Of a DNA stretch of 64,000 bases, positions 52,438 through 61,677 are shown piece after piece. Under the pieces are notes generated by a model. That model saw only the letters and a program-made list of their open reading frames with translations, made no database searches and was not told the DNA's origin. How positions within the stretch are numbered: position 1 is the stretch's first letter; every line of letters starts with the position of its first letter. The DNA comes from Bacillus sp. ISL-7 (GTDB lineage Bacteria > Bacillota > Bacilli > Bacillales_B > DSM-18226), in NCBI RefSeq assembly GCF_018613065.1, contig NZ_JAGGQW010000037.1, forward strand, positions 1 to 64,000, given 5' to 3'. Position numbers and translations under genes: made by a program.

Positions 52438-53163
52438 TTATTTTAAAATGCTATTTAAAAACTGTTTTGTTCGCTCATTTTGCGGATGATTAAAGAAGCT
52501 GTTCGGATGCTCTTGCTCCAAAATTTGTCCATCATGCATGAAAGCCACCCGATCTGCAACCTCACGTGCAAAACCCATCTCATGGGTAACGACCACCATC
52601 GTCATCCCATCATTTGCTAATTGCTTCATAACTTGCAGCACCTCGCCAACTAATTCAGGATCTAGCGCTGACGTTGGTTCATCAAAGAGCATGATTTTCG
52701 GCTTCATCGCAAGTGCTCTCGCAATTGCTACCCTTTGCTTTTGCCCGCCTGACAAGCTATCTGGAAAGACATCTGCTTTATCTCTTAATCCTACTTTTTC
52801 TAGTAATTCATAGGCGTGCTGCTTTACCTCGTCCACTTTTCTCTTTTTCACAAAGATGGGTGCTTCAATAATATTTTCTAGAACTGTTTTATGAGGAAAT
52901 AAGTTAAAGTGTTGAAAAACCATGCCAACCTCTTCACGGACTTTATTCAGATTTGTTTTATTAGGAACGATTGGTTCTCCTTCAATCTGAATCTCCCCGT
53001 CGTCATATACTTCTAAAAAATTTAGACAACGGAGTAAAGTGCTTTTTCCCGAGCCACTTGCCCCTATTAAAACAACTACTTCTTTTTCATTAACCGTTAA
53101 ATCGACACCCTTTAATACGGTTAATGGACCAAAGGATTTTACCAAATTTTTCAATTGAATCAT
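52438..53163 (-). CDS. Amino-acid ABC transporter ATP-binding protein
   Basis: A 241-residue ATPase of the polar amino-acid uptake family. Walker [13 protein letters not shown] (residue 32 on), Q-loop [10 protein letters not shown], signature [15 protein letters not shown], Walker [15 protein letters not shown] and switch His VVTHEMGF are all present. It is the first gene of the operon, about 125 bases downstream of a sigma-54 start site. Confidence 0.93.
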   Translation of the reverse strand: MIQLKNLVKSFGPLTVLKGVDLTVNEKEVVVLIGASGSGKSTLLRCLNFLEVYDDGEIQIEGEPIVPNKTNLNKVREEVGMVFQHFNLFPHKTVLENIIEAPIFVKKRKVDEVKQHAYELLEKVGLRDKADVFPDSLSGGQKQRVAIARALAMKPKIMLFDEPTSALDPELVGEVLQVMKQLANDGMTMVVVTHEMGFAREVADRVAFMHDGQILEQEHPNSFFNHPQNERTKQFLNSILK

Positions 53164-53301
53164 TTATTGCTCCCCCTTTCTACGAAACGATGGAAATTAG
53201 TTATATATGTAAATTCTTATCAACTGTGATTTTGCAGTTGATTACTTTTCTAAACACCTCCTTATCAACATGAGAACTTTTACATACTTACTATTTATTA
53301 A

Positions 53302-53317
53302 TGCAATTCCTATGCCA
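53302..53317 (-). promoter_or_regulatory. Sigma-54 promoter of the amino-acid ABC operon
   Basis: Minus strand TGGCAT-AGGAA-TTGCA, one base from the sigma-54 consensus. The leader to the ATPase gene contains a small hairpin CAACTG/CAGTTG (53221-53240). Confidence 0.8.
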
Positions 53318-53433
53318 ACTTTTATAATATTTAAATTATTTAGTCAATTAGGATTAGCTTATCTATGCTAAAATGCTAAAATCATTTAGAACTCTCCCAA
53401 AATTTTAAAACATAAATTATTTTTTACCCTTAG

Positions 53434-53448
53434 AATTTTCTGATAATA
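53434..53448 (+). promoter_or_regulatory. CodY-box-like sequence
   Basis: AATTTTCTGATAATA matches the CodY box AATTTTCWGAAAATT at 13 of 15 positions. It lies between the enhancer-like palindromes and the sigma-54 promoter of the ABC operon, where CodY could interfere with activator looping when branched-chain amino acids are plentiful. Confidence 0.4.
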
Positions 53449-53481
53449 CCTTTTGTCATTTTCAACTATCTTTCTTTTTGT

Positions 53482-53518
53482 GTAAAAATTTTTACTTATT
53501 CGTAAAATATTTTTAACG
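53482..53518 (-). promoter_or_regulatory. Enhancer-like palindromes upstream of the ABC operon
   Basis: GTAAAAATTTTTAC (53482-53495, perfect) and CGTAAAATATTTTTAACG (53501-53518, imperfect), 165-215 bases upstream of the sigma-54 promoter and just downstream of the activator gene. Nearly the same as the sites before brnQ. Confidence 0.65.
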
Positions 53519-53551
53519 ACAAGTAACTAGTTTTTCATTTGAATCAAAAAA

Positions 53552-53583
53552 ACAGCCACAGATTTTATACAATCCGTGGCCGT
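53552..53583 (-). terminator. Terminator of the sigma-54 activator gene
   Basis: ACAGCCACAGATT/AATCCGTGGCCGT stem with two mismatches, followed on the minus strand by TTTTTTTGAT. Confidence 0.8.
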
Positions 53584-53617
53584 CCCATTTTGTTTTTCAT
53601 TGATATCACATGACCGT

Positions 53618-54988
53618 TTATCCTAGTTGGTACTTTTCGATTTTATATTTCAATAGTTGTTTTGATAGACCCAATTGTTTGGCCGTTTCTGTTAATTTTC
53701 CATTCTTACTGCTAAGTTCTTTCATTATCAGCTCTTTTTCAAATTGTTCTACCGCTTCTTTTAAGGATTCGATCTTATTATCCATTTGATCACTTGTAGG
53801 TGATTCGTGATATTCCCTCATTCTTTTTGGAATATCCTCTATCGTGATATGATTGGTAGAAACATTATTATATGCCGTTTCAACCGCATTTTTTAATTCT
53901 CTTATATTCCCTGGCCAAGGATACCGATTAAAACACTCAATAACCTCAGGCTGACACCCTTCAATATAAATATTCATATTATTGTTATAAAAATCGATAT
54001 AATATTCGAGCAGCTTTTCTATATCTTCTTTTCGCTCCGCTAAGGTTGGTAAATCAATCTGGACAACTCCCAATCGATAAAATAGATCCTCTCTTAACCG
54101 TTTTTCTGCAACTAAAACATCTGGGTCCTCATTTGTTGCTGAAATCACTCGAAAATCGACACTAATATTTTTATCTCCACCTATTCTTCTAATAACCTTT
54201 TCTTCAATAGCTTTAAGAAGTTTTACTTGAAGATAAAAATCTAAGGAATTAATCTCATCTAAAAACAATGTGCCGCCTTCAGCTTGTTCGAATAATCCTG
54301 TCATAGCGATCGCACCAGTAAAGCTCCCTTTTACCGTGCCAAACAAAGTACTTTCTAATAGGTTTGGCGGAACCGCACCACAGTTTAGTGAAATAAATGG
54401 TCCTCCATAACGATCGCTCAAATTATGGATCGACTGTGCAATCATTTCTTTCCCTGTGCCTGTTTTACCGTTGATCAATACAGTTGAACTTGTCATAGCA
54501 ATTTTTTTAATTTTATTTTTAATTGCTTCCATCTTTGGATTCACACTAATGATATTATCAATGGTGTAGATGGTATTGTTTCTTCGATAAACCTTATGAC
54601 TAGCAAATTTGTCTAAGGATCGGATGTTTTCTTTTGTATAAAAGTGTTTTGAGAATTCAATTGCCCCAATTATTTTTTCATTATCTTTAATTGGATAGGT
54701 AGAATTTATCGTAACAAATAGATTTCCATTTTTCATGATTAGTTCTTGTTTTACATTGCATACCGCTTTTCCATTTTTTAAAACGTTCATAATGGTACTA
54801 TTTTCATGCGAAAGGTTCTTATAAGAGGAGGTTACATGCTTTCCCATAAATTCTTCAGGTCTAAGGCCGATTTCTTTTAGTACATTTAAATCCGCTAAAT
54901 CATTAAAGATAATAATGCCATTTTCATCTACAACTAAAACATTGTCATAATCCGTTAATTGTTGAAAATCCTTCAAATTTATTTTCAA
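53618..54988 (-). CDS. rocR: RocR-like sigma-54-dependent transcriptional activator
   Basis: A 456-residue enhancer-binding protein. Residues 1-115 are a PAS-type sensor (VLVVDENGIIIFND; VTINSTYPIKDNEKIIGA) of the RocR kind; residues 145-380 are the AAA+ domain with Walker A NGKTGTGKEM, the sigma-54 contact loop GSFTGA (Ser replaces Ala of GAFTGA), and Walker B GGTLFLDEIN; the C-terminus is a Fis-type HTH (LTETAKQLGLSKQLLKYKIE). The start is TTG 54988, seven bases after AGGAGG. RocR activates arginine/ornithine catabolism. Which of the local enhancer classes it binds is unknown. Confidence 0.85.
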   Translation of the reverse strand: MKINLKDFQQLTDYDNVLVVDENGIIIFNDLADLNVLKEIGLRPEEFMGKHVTSSYKNLSHENSTIMNVLKNGKAVCNVKQELIMKNGNLFVTINSTYPIKDNEKIIGAIEFSKHFYTKENIRSLDKFASHKVYRRNNTIYTIDNIISVNPKMEAIKNKIKKIAMTSSTVLINGKTGTGKEMIAQSIHNLSDRYGGPFISLNCGAVPPNLLESTLFGTVKGSFTGAIAMTGLFEQAEGGTLFLDEINSLDFYLQVKLLKAIEEKVIRRIGGDKNISVDFRVISATNEDPDVLVAEKRLREDLFYRLGVVQIDLPTLAERKEDIEKLLEYYIDFYNNNMNIYIEGCQPEVIECFNRYPWPGNIRELKNAVETAYNNVSTNHITIEDIPKRMREYHESPTSDQMDNKIESLKEAVEQFEKELIMKELSSKNGKLTETAKQLGLSKQLLKYKIEKYQLG

Positions 54989-55060
54989 AATTCAACCTCC
55001 TATCCCAAGGCTTAATCATTATATAGACAATATTTTACCACTAGACGGCGGCACTCATGC

Positions 55061-55095
55061 AAAAACTCTTTCCAAATGAACGGAAAGAGTTTTTT
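55061..55095 (-). terminator. Terminator downstream of the lipoyl-like gene
   Basis: AAAAACTCTTTCC/GGAAAGAGTTTTT perfect 13-bp arms, 8-base loop, T runs on both strands. It separates the roc operon from the activator gene. Confidence 0.9.
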
Positions 55096-55113
55096 AAAAG
55101 TATATCGAATTCC

Positions 55114-55371
55114 TTAATCAGATCCTGTAATTAACAAATCATCTTGGATGGTTGCTAGGACTGTTTGAGTAGTAACTTCTTGGCCCTTCTTTATAGGTAA
55201 AGATGTGATATACCCGCTAATCCCGATCGAAATCTCTTCAATTCTACCGTTCTGGGTTTTTATTAAAAACAGTTTTTCCCACTCATATACATGGTCGTTT
55301 TCCTCTGTTAAAACAGTTTCCACGGTCCCAGAACATGGACTGAAAATAACTTCTTCCACCACTACTGACAA
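55114..55371 (-). CDS. Biotin/lipoyl-like barrel protein lacking the attachment Lys motif
   Basis: An 85-residue protein that folds as a biotinyl/lipoyl carrier domain (VIFSPCSGTVETVL; ENDHVYEWEKLFLIKT; GYITSLPIKKGQEVTTQTVL). At the hairpin where carrier proteins have MKM or DK it reads NGRIEEI, so no modified Lys is evident. The start is TTG 55371 after AAAGGAG. It follows the glutamate dehydrogenase gene by about 105 bases in the same direction and may be the last gene of the roc operon. Function unknown. Confidence 0.65.
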   Translation of the reverse strand: MSVVVEEVIFSPCSGTVETVLTEENDHVYEWEKLFLIKTQNGRIEEISIGISGYITSLPIKKGQEVTTQTVLATIQDDLLITGSD

Positions 55372-55477
55372 TTTTCGTCACTCCTTTTTTAATTTCGTAC
55401 AGTCATAGAACAGATAGAGATTTTTCCGTCCACCCTTGTAGGGAGATTTCAATCATTTAAAGATTACTCTATTTCTT

Positions 55478-56770
55478 TTATACCCATCCTCTGAAACGAG
55501 AGGCCTCAGCAACTTTCTTTATTCCAACCATATAAGCTGCTAAACGCATGTCAACTTGATGTGTTTTAGAAGTTTGATAGATATTATCGAAAGAGCTAAC
55601 CATTACCTTCTTAAGCTTCTCTTCTACTTCTTCCTCGGTCCAATAATAACCTTGATTATTTTGCACCCATTCAAAATAAGATACAGTTACCCCGCCTGCG
55701 CTTGCAAGGATGTCAGGCACAAGGATAATACCACGCTCGGTTAGAATCTTTGTTGCTTCGATTGTTGTCGGACCATTCGCTGCTTCCACAACAATCGCTG
55801 CTTTAATATTGGCAGCATTTTTGGCTGTGATTTGGTTCGAGATAGCTGCCGGCACTAGAATATCACACTCTAATTCAAGTAGCTCTTGGTTTGTGATCGT
55901 ATTTTTAAATAGTTGCGAGAATGTGCCGAAGCTATCCCTTCGATCAAGCAAGTAATTAATATCAAGTCCGTTTGGATCGTATATAGCGCCATACTCATCA
56001 GATACAGCCACAACCTTAGCCCCTGCATCATGCATAAATTTGGCTAAATAACTTCCCGCATTACCAAAGCCTTGAATGACTACACGGGCTCCTTGCAACT
56101 GTTTCCCTATTTTCTTGACTGCTTCTTCAATACAGATTGTTACACCACGGGCAGTCGCTGTTTCACGGCCTTGAGAACCTCCAAGGACGATTGGTTTCCC
56201 AGTAATAAATCCTGGTGAATCAAATTCACGTAAACGGCTGTACTCATCCATCATCCATGCCATAATTTGTGAATTAGTATAAACATCTGGTGCTGGAATG
56301 TCTTTTGAAGGTCCCACGATTTGACTGACCGCACGAACATAGCCGCGGCTTAAACCTTCAAGCTCTCTAAAGGACATATTTCGCGGATCACAAATGATAC
56401 CGCCTTTACCGCCGCCATAGGGAAGATTGGTGATTCCACACTTTAAGCTCATCCAAATGGACAACGCTTTTACTTCTTCTTCATCCACTTCAGGATGGAA
56501 ACGGACGCCGCCTTTAGTTGGGCCGACCGCATCATTATGCTGGGAGCGATAGCCCGTAAATATTTTGACAGAACCATCATCCATTTTTACTGGAATGCGG
56601 ACTGTTAACAATCTGATCGGTTCTTTTAATAATTCATACATTTCGCTATTATAGCCCAATTTTGATAATGCTTTTTGAATAATCGTTTGGGTTGAATTGA
56701 ATAAATTTAATGATTCTTGTTCTTTTTGTTGTTCCTTTTCCATTTCAGTTACTATCGTTTTAACAGACAT
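55478..56770 (-). CDS. rocG: Glutamate dehydrogenase (GudB/RocG)
   Basis: A 430-residue NAD-dependent catabolic enzyme, glutamate to 2-oxoglutarate and ammonia. Substrate Lys in PYGGGKGGI and GPTKGGVRFHP, catalytic Asp in KDIPAPDVYT, NAD motif VIQGFGNAGSY. The start is ATG 56770 after GGGGTG; a GTG three codons upstream overlaps that site. GudB and RocG cannot be told apart here; the position after rocA and rocD favours a RocG-like role as last step of arginine breakdown. Confidence 0.9.
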   Translation of the reverse strand: MSVKTIVTEMEKEQQKEQESLNLFNSTQTIIQKALSKLGYNSEMYELLKEPIRLLTVRIPVKMDDGSVKIFTGYRSQHNDAVGPTKGGVRFHPEVDEEEVKALSIWMSLKCGITNLPYGGGKGGIICDPRNMSFRELEGLSRGYVRAVSQIVGPSKDIPAPDVYTNSQIMAWMMDEYSRLREFDSPGFITGKPIVLGGSQGRETATARGVTICIEEAVKKIGKQLQGARVVIQGFGNAGSYLAKFMHDAGAKVVAVSDEYGAIYDPNGLDINYLLDRRDSFGTFSQLFKNTITNQELLELECDILVPAAISNQITAKNAANIKAAIVVEAANGPTTIEATKILTERGIILVPDILASAGGVTVSYFEWVQNNQGYYWTEEEVEEKLKKVMVSSFDNIYQTSKTHQVDMRLAAYMVGIKKVAEASRFRGWV

Positions 56771-56817
56771 GACTGACACCCCGTCGTATAATAGATTATA
56801 GTTTTTTTATTTAAAAA

Positions 56818-58023
56818 TTAACTTAAAACCGTTTTGATTTTTTCAAAAGCCCAATCGATTTCTTCTTTCGTAATGGTGAGTGGTGGTGCAAAACGAATAA
56901 CGGTATCATGTGTTTCTTTGCATAATAAACCTTTTTCTTTTAACTGCTCACAATAAGGTCTTGCCGCTTCAGTAAGTTCAACTCCGATAAATAAACCTCG
57001 GCCTCTTATTGTTTTAATTTTTGGATTATCGATAGATTGTAATTGTTCAAAGAAGTATTTACCCAATTCAAGCGAACGTTCGGCTAGTTTTTCTTCTTCA
57101 ATTACATCCAATGCTGCAAGCGATACTGCGCAAGCCAGTGGATTTCCCCCAAACGTTGAACCGTGGGAACCTGGATTGAATACGCCTAATACATCAGAAT
57201 TAGCAACTACACAGGAAATTGGGAACACACCGCCGCCTAGTGCTTTACCTAGGATCAACATGTCAGGGTTCACATCTTCCCAATCACATGCAAACATTTT
57301 TCCAGTACGTGCCAATCCTACTTGAATCTCATCAGCTATGAATAATACTTTGTTTTCTTTACATAAATCAGATGCCGCTTTCAAAAATCCTTCTGGTGGT
57401 AAAATAATTCCTGCTTCACCTTGAATTGGCTCGATTAAAAATGCTGCTGTGTTTGGTGTGATCGCTGCTTTCAATGCTTCGAGGTCACCGTAAGGAATTA
57501 AGTTAATTCCAGGCAGCATTGGGCCGAAGCCGCGCTTATATTCCGGGTCAGATGATAGGGAGACAGCACCCATTGTACGGCCGTGGAAATTCCCCACGCA
57601 GGCAATAATTTCTGCTTGATTTTCAGCAATCCCTTTTACATCATAACCCCAGCGACGCGCTGCTTTAAGTGCCGTTTCAACAGCTTCTGCTCCAGTATTC
57701 ATTGGGAGTGCCATATTTTTATTGGTTAACTGACAAATTTTCTCATACCATGGACCAAGTTGATCATTATGAAAGGCACGAGATGTTAATGTTACTTTAT
57801 CTGCTTGGTCTTTCAATGCTTGAATAATCTTTGGATGACGATGTCCCTGGTTAACGGCTGAATAAGCGCTAAGCATATCCATATAACGATTACCTTCTGG
57901 ACTTTCCACCCATACCCCTTCTGCCTTGGCAATAACGATTGGCAGTGGATGATAGTTATTTGCACCAAATTTATCTGTTTGTTCTATGATTTGATTTGTT
58001 TTAGTTGTCTCAGTTACTGTCAT
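56818..58023 (-). CDS. rocD: Ornithine aminotransferase
   Basis: A 401-residue class III PLP aminotransferase converting ornithine and 2-oxoglutarate to glutamate-5-semialdehyde and glutamate. Visible are [27 protein letters not shown], the PLP Asp in [15 protein letters not shown] and the PLP Lys in [10 protein letters not shown] (about residue 255). The start is ATG 58023 after AAAGGAGG. It lies between rocA and rocG; a GC-rich intercistronic hairpin separates it from rocA. Confidence 0.93.
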   Translation of the reverse strand: MTVTETTKTNQIIEQTDKFGANNYHPLPIVIAKAEGVWVESPEGNRYMDMLSAYSAVNQGHRHPKIIQALKDQADKVTLTSRAFHNDQLGPWYEKICQLTNKNMALPMNTGAEAVETALKAARRWGYDVKGIAENQAEIIACVGNFHGRTMGAVSLSSDPEYKRGFGPMLPGINLIPYGDLEALKAAITPNTAAFLIEPIQGEAGIILPPEGFLKAASDLCKENKVLFIADEIQVGLARTGKMFACDWEDVNPDMLILGKALGGGVFPISCVVANSDVLGVFNPGSHGSTFGGNPLACAVSLAALDVIEEEKLAERSLELGKYFFEQLQSIDNPKIKTIRGRGLFIGVELTEAARPYCEQLKEKGLLCKETHDTVIRFAPPLTITKEEIDWAFEKIKTVLS

Positions 58024-58044
58024 TATAGTTCCTCCTTTAAATTT

Positions 58045-58077
58045 CCTCGACAGGTGGAGTAAAACCACCCTATCGAG
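58045..58077 (-). other. Intercistronic hairpin between rocA and rocD
   Basis: CCTCGACAGGTGG and CCACCCTATCGAGG pair with small internal loops around AGTAAAA. There is no T tail, so it is more likely an mRNA stability element or processing site than a terminator. Confidence 0.5.
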
Positions 58078-58095
58078 GCATCTAAGCTGTAGTTT

Positions 58096-59640
58096 TTATA
58101 GCGTTTCAGATGTTGTTTTAGCCTGCATGTGTAGCAGTAAATATTCAGGACCGCCTGCTTTGGAATCTGTCCCTGACATATTGAAGCCGCCAAACGGTTG
58201 ATAACCAACAATCGCACCCGTACAAGTTCTGTTAAAATAAAGATTCCCCACGTGGAATTCCTCGCGTGCCCGTTCAATATGCTCACGATTATTCGAAATC
58301 AATGCTCCTGTTAAACCATAGTCGGTGTTATTCGCAATGGTCATCATATGATCAAAGTCACGTGCTTTACTAATACCAAGAACTGGACCAAAGATTTCTT
58401 CCTGCATGAGGCGTGCATTTTCATCTAAATCTGCAAAAATCGTCGGCTGAATGAAATAGCCCTTAGAATCATCGCCATCGCCGCCAGTCATAAGACGTCC
58501 TTCTTGCTTGCCAACTTCAATATAATTCATGATTTTTTTGAAGGATCTGCCATCAATAACAGGTCCCATATAAGAATTTGCATCTTCAGGGTTGCCAAGA
58601 GTTAGTGTTCTTGTTAAAGCAACCACCTTCTCAAGTACGACATCATAGACATCTTGATGAATAACAGCACGAGATCCTGCCGAACATTTTTGACCTGAAA
58701 ATCCGAAAGCAGAATAGACAATACTTGCTGCGGCTAAATCTAAATCAGCATCATTATCTACAACCACGGTATCCTTACCACCCATTTCAGCAATGACTCG
58801 TTTGATCCATTTTTGGCCTGGATGAACCTTGGCAGCACGTTCATTAATGCGGCAGCCAACTTCACGAGAACCGGTAAAGGATACGAAACGAGTTTTTGGA
58901 TGATCAACAAGGTAATCCCCGATTTGTGCGCCGCTGCCTGGAACAAAGTTTAGAACTCCTTTTGGAAGTCCTGCTTCCTCCATCAACTCAACGAATTTTG
59001 CTGCTACTACTGGTGTTGAGTTAGCCGGTTTTAGAAGAACCGTATTCCCAGAGACGATGGCTGCTATTGTTGTTCCTGCCATAATCGCTAATGGGAAGTT
59101 AAAAGGTGAAATGATAATCCCCACACCTAGTGGAATATAATTATATTGATTGTATTCTCCGTTACGGCTTTGTACTGGTGAGCCCTCTTTCAATCTCAGC
59201 ATTTGACGGCCATAATATTCGATGAAGTCGATTGCTTCTGCTGTATCGGCATCTGCTTCTTTCCATGGCTTTCCGGCTTCCTTGACAAGATAAGCAGAAA
59301 ACTCATGTTTACGGCGGCGCATAATTGCAGCTGCCTTGAATAAAATATTGGCACGATGTTCAGGCTTCCATGTTTTCCACGTTTCAAATGTGGTTAATGC
59401 GGCATGCATAGCCTTTTCTGCTAACTCTTGATCGGCCATGGAAACTCTACCAATGATTTCTTCTGTATTTGCAGGATTAATAGAGATAATTTTTTCTTCT
59501 GTTGTAATTGATTCTCCTCCAATTACAACTGGATAATCCTTACCTAACTGCGATTGAACGTAGGCAAGAGCATCTTGAAAAGCTAGTTTATTTTTTTCAT
59601 CTGCAAAGTTTGTAAATGGTTCATGTGTATACGGTTTCAA
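58096..59640 (-). CDS. rocA: 1-pyrroline-5-carboxylate dehydrogenase
   Basis: A 514-residue NAD-dependent aldehyde dehydrogenase converting pyrroline-5-carboxylate (glutamate semialdehyde) to glutamate. Catalytic Glu in [12 protein letters not shown] and Cys in [11 protein letters not shown]. The start is TTG 59640 after AAGGGGGA, giving [12 protein letters not shown] like known RocA. A longer frame to 59742 exists, but it would run through the sigma-54 promoter. First gene of rocA-rocD-rocG. Confidence 0.93.
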   Translation of the reverse strand: MKPYTHEPFTNFADEKNKLAFQDALAYVQSQLGKDYPVVIGGESITTEEKIISINPANTEEIIGRVSMADQELAEKAMHAALTTFETWKTWKPEHRANILFKAAAIMRRRKHEFSAYLVKEAGKPWKEADADTAEAIDFIEYYGRQMLRLKEGSPVQSRNGEYNQYNYIPLGVGIIISPFNFPLAIMAGTTIAAIVSGNTVLLKPANSTPVVAAKFVELMEEAGLPKGVLNFVPGSGAQIGDYLVDHPKTRFVSFTGSREVGCRINERAAKVHPGQKWIKRVIAEMGGKDTVVVDNDADLDLAAASIVYSAFGFSGQKCSAGSRAVIHQDVYDVVLEKVVALTRTLTLGNPEDANSYMGPVIDGRSFKKIMNYIEVGKQEGRLMTGGDGDDSKGYFIQPTIFADLDENARLMQEEIFGPVLGISKARDFDHMMTIANNTDYGLTGALISNNREHIERAREEFHVGNLYFNRTCTGAIVGYQPFGGFNMSGTDSKAGGPEYLLLHMQAKTTSETL

Positions 59641-59679
59641 TGTTTGTTCCCCCTTGTCGTTTGCTACAGTTAAATAATA

Positions 59680-59695
59680 TGCAAGTTCCGTGCCA
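59680..59695 (-). promoter_or_regulatory. Sigma-54 promoter of the roc operon
   Basis: Minus strand TGGCAC-GGAAC-TTGCA, a full match to the consensus, about 40 bases before the rocA start. Confidence 0.9.
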
Positions 59696-59743
59696 ACATT
59701 AATTTTGCATGAATAAAGGATTTTTTGTTCAATTAGTGCCAAA

Positions 59744-59793
59744 ATATTTTGCGCAAAATATATAATTTATTAAAAACAGCAAAAAAATTTTGC
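59744..59793 (-). promoter_or_regulatory. RocR-type upstream activating sites
   Basis: A perfect 18-bp palindrome ATATTTTGCGCAAAATAT (59744-59761) and GCAAAAAAATTTTGC (59779-59793), 50-100 bases upstream of the roc sigma-54 promoter. The GCAAAA/TTTTGC core resembles RocR sites of Bacillus subtilis and differs from the GTAAAAA sites before brnQ and the ABC operon. Confidence 0.75.
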
Positions 59794-59818
59794 ATTTTAA
59801 AAATCAATACTTAAATAG

Positions 59819-60078
59819 GTGCATACAAATTGTTTTACCAATCGATGTATTATTGGAAGGGGTTCAACGCTTTTAGACAATGTAGAAGTTGGCGAGGATT
59901 GTATTATAGGAGCCAATACGCTGCTATCTGGAGGCATAAAAATTCCCCCTCGCTCCCTTGTGTTGGGTTCTCCAGGAAGGGTGTCCGCGAAATTACTCAG
60001 AAGGACCTGGACTTGTTACAAATGTCCAGCGAGCACTATGTCCAAAGGGGAAAAGAGTTTAGAAAAATACTTAAATAA
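59819..60078 (+). pseudogene. Gamma-carbonic-anhydrase-like (hexapeptide repeat) remnant
   Basis: Only the C-terminal half remains: CIIGRGSTLLDNVEVGEDCI then IKIPPRSLVLGSPGR in one frame, continuing after a shift near 59980 as VREITQKDLDLLQMSSEHYV to a TAA ending at 60078. This is the left-handed beta-helix end of YtoA/PaaY-type proteins. The N-terminal half and start are missing, so it is non-functional. Confidence 0.7.
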
Positions 60079-60096
60079 ACCTTAAGAATAAAAAAG

Positions 60097-60135
60097 TGGT
60101 GCCTGACACCAACAATTGCAGGGTGTCAGGCACCA
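60097..60135. repeat. Inverted pair of the dispersed repeat, terminator-like
   Basis: TGGTGCCTGACACCA (60097-60111) and GGTGTCAGGCACCA (60122-60135) form a 13-bp perfect stem with an 11-base loop, 12 bases beyond the MFS stop. AAAAAG to the left gives a minus-strand CTTTTT tail, so it probably terminates the MFS transcript. Confidence 0.75.
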
Positions 60136-60147
60136 TGAAGTTTAAAA

Positions 60148-61476
60148 CTATTTACTCTCACTTAAATCAGTTGTTTTAGCAGGAATGACAAAGCTGAGTA
60201 CAATCGTAATTAAGCTCAAACAAAGGGCATAAAGAAACACGTTTTTCATTCCAATAACGATGCTTGCTGCCTGATTGATGATGAGTCCCATGATGGTAAC
60301 CCCGATCGATGTCCCAATGTTTTTTAGAAACATTTGCAGCGAGGTAGACATCCCTTTGATATGGGATTCAGCAAATTCTTGGGAAGCAATCGTTCCAACC
60401 GCAAATAATAAGCCAAAGGAAACGCCCTGGATAGTTAAGATTAGAAACAGACCAATATAAGATAAATCAGTAATAAATAGGTATAATGCTAAGCCTGAAG
60501 CAGTTGTGATCAAGCTTCCGATGATAAATAAGCTTTTATATCCATAGCGTATAATCCACTTCCCTGCGGGGGTACTGCCAAACATCCAGCCCACCGCAAT
60601 ACTGAGAAGAATTAGTCCACTTTTATAAATACTCATATCATTTCCTTCTTGGAGATACAATGGAATAAAGTTGGATGTTCCAAAAAAGGACAGACAGTAA
60701 AATAACATGAAAAGGTTAGACATGAGGATCCCTTTGTTTTTAAACAATGATACTGGCAAGAACGGATGTGCTTCTTTCCTCTCCACCAATATGAAGACAA
60801 TCAAACCGATAATCCCAAGGGTAATATACCAAATAGAATTTTTTACATTCGTAGATAACAATAATAGCGTAATCGAAATCCCAAATAAGAAGAAACCTTT
60901 GTAGTCGATATGGGTCTTTTTAAATTCGATTTTTTCCTTATAAGGAATCATACAAAGAACTGTTGCAATTCCAATGGGAATATTGATAAAGAAGATCCAT
61001 CTCCACGTTAGTGCTTCGACAAAGAAGGAACCCAATACAGGTCCAACGATGGATGAAATTGCCCATATGCTGCTAAAGACCGCTTGAATTTTCCCGCGGT
61101 TTTCTATCGTAAACAAATCACCTACGATGATCATGGAGAGTGGGATCATCCCGCCTGCCCCTATTCCTTGGACACCTCTATAAATAATCAGCGTACTAAT
61201 GGAATTGGCCATTCCACAGAGAATCGAACCTAGGGTAAATATTGAAACAGCGATAATTAACAGCTTTTTCCGACCATACATATCAGATAATTTCCCGTAA
61301 AGCGGGACCGTAACCGTACTTGCCAACATATAGACAACAAATATCCATGCAAACAGCTCCATTCCTCCGAGCTGTTTCACTATAGTTGGACTTGCCGTTT
61401 GCATAATATTTGCATCAAGTGCTGATATTAGGGTTGATATTACAAGGCCCCAAAACACATACCTATTCTTTTCCAT
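60148..61476 (-). CDS. MFS drug:H+ antiporter (DHA2-like)
   Basis: A 442-residue membrane exporter of the major facilitator superfamily with about 12-14 helices. The loop motif GKLSDMYGRKKLL, the DHA motif C-like GVQGIGAGGMIPLSM and GPVLGSFFVEALTWRWIFFINIP point to a multidrug exporter. No regulator is adjacent; substrate unknown. The start is ATG 61476, five bases after GGAGG. Confidence 0.87.
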   Translation of the reverse strand: MEKNRYVFWGLVISTLISALDANIMQTASPTIVKQLGGMELFAWIFVVYMLASTVTVPLYGKLSDMYGRKKLLIIAVSIFTLGSILCGMANSISTLIIYRGVQGIGAGGMIPLSMIIVGDLFTIENRGKIQAVFSSIWAISSIVGPVLGSFFVEALTWRWIFFINIPIGIATVLCMIPYKEKIEFKKTHIDYKGFFLFGISITLLLLSTNVKNSIWYITLGIIGLIVFILVERKEAHPFLPVSLFKNKGILMSNLFMLFYCLSFFGTSNFIPLYLQEGNDMSIYKSGLILLSIAVGWMFGSTPAGKWIIRYGYKSLFIIGSLITTASGLALYLFITDLSYIGLFLILTIQGVSFGLLFAVGTIASQEFAESHIKGMSTSLQMFLKNIGTSIGVTIMGLIINQAASIVIGMKNVFLYALCLSLITIVLSFVIPAKTTDLSESK

Positions 61477-61656
61477 ATATTCCTCCGACACAGTTTAATT
61501 AAAATTCCTTATACTTTTGATGAACATAACAAAATAGTTAAAAAAAGAACTTCACAAAGCATTTGTTTAGATTGTAACGAACCCACAATTCCTCTCCTAA
61601 TTTCTTTCATCTAACTCTATTATGATATTTTATCATTTTTTCAAATAAATAGAATA

Positions 61657-61677
61657 AGCCATTCGTTATGAATGGCT
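61657..61677 (-). terminator. Terminator of the histidine kinase gene
   Basis: AGCCATTC/GAATGGCT 8-bp stem overlapping the kinase stop codon; the tail TATTCTATTTATTT is only moderately T-rich. Confidence 0.6.

Noticed and set aside
59640..59742. N-terminal extension of RocA
   Set aside because: It overlaps a consensus sigma-54 promoter and is absent from known RocA proteins.
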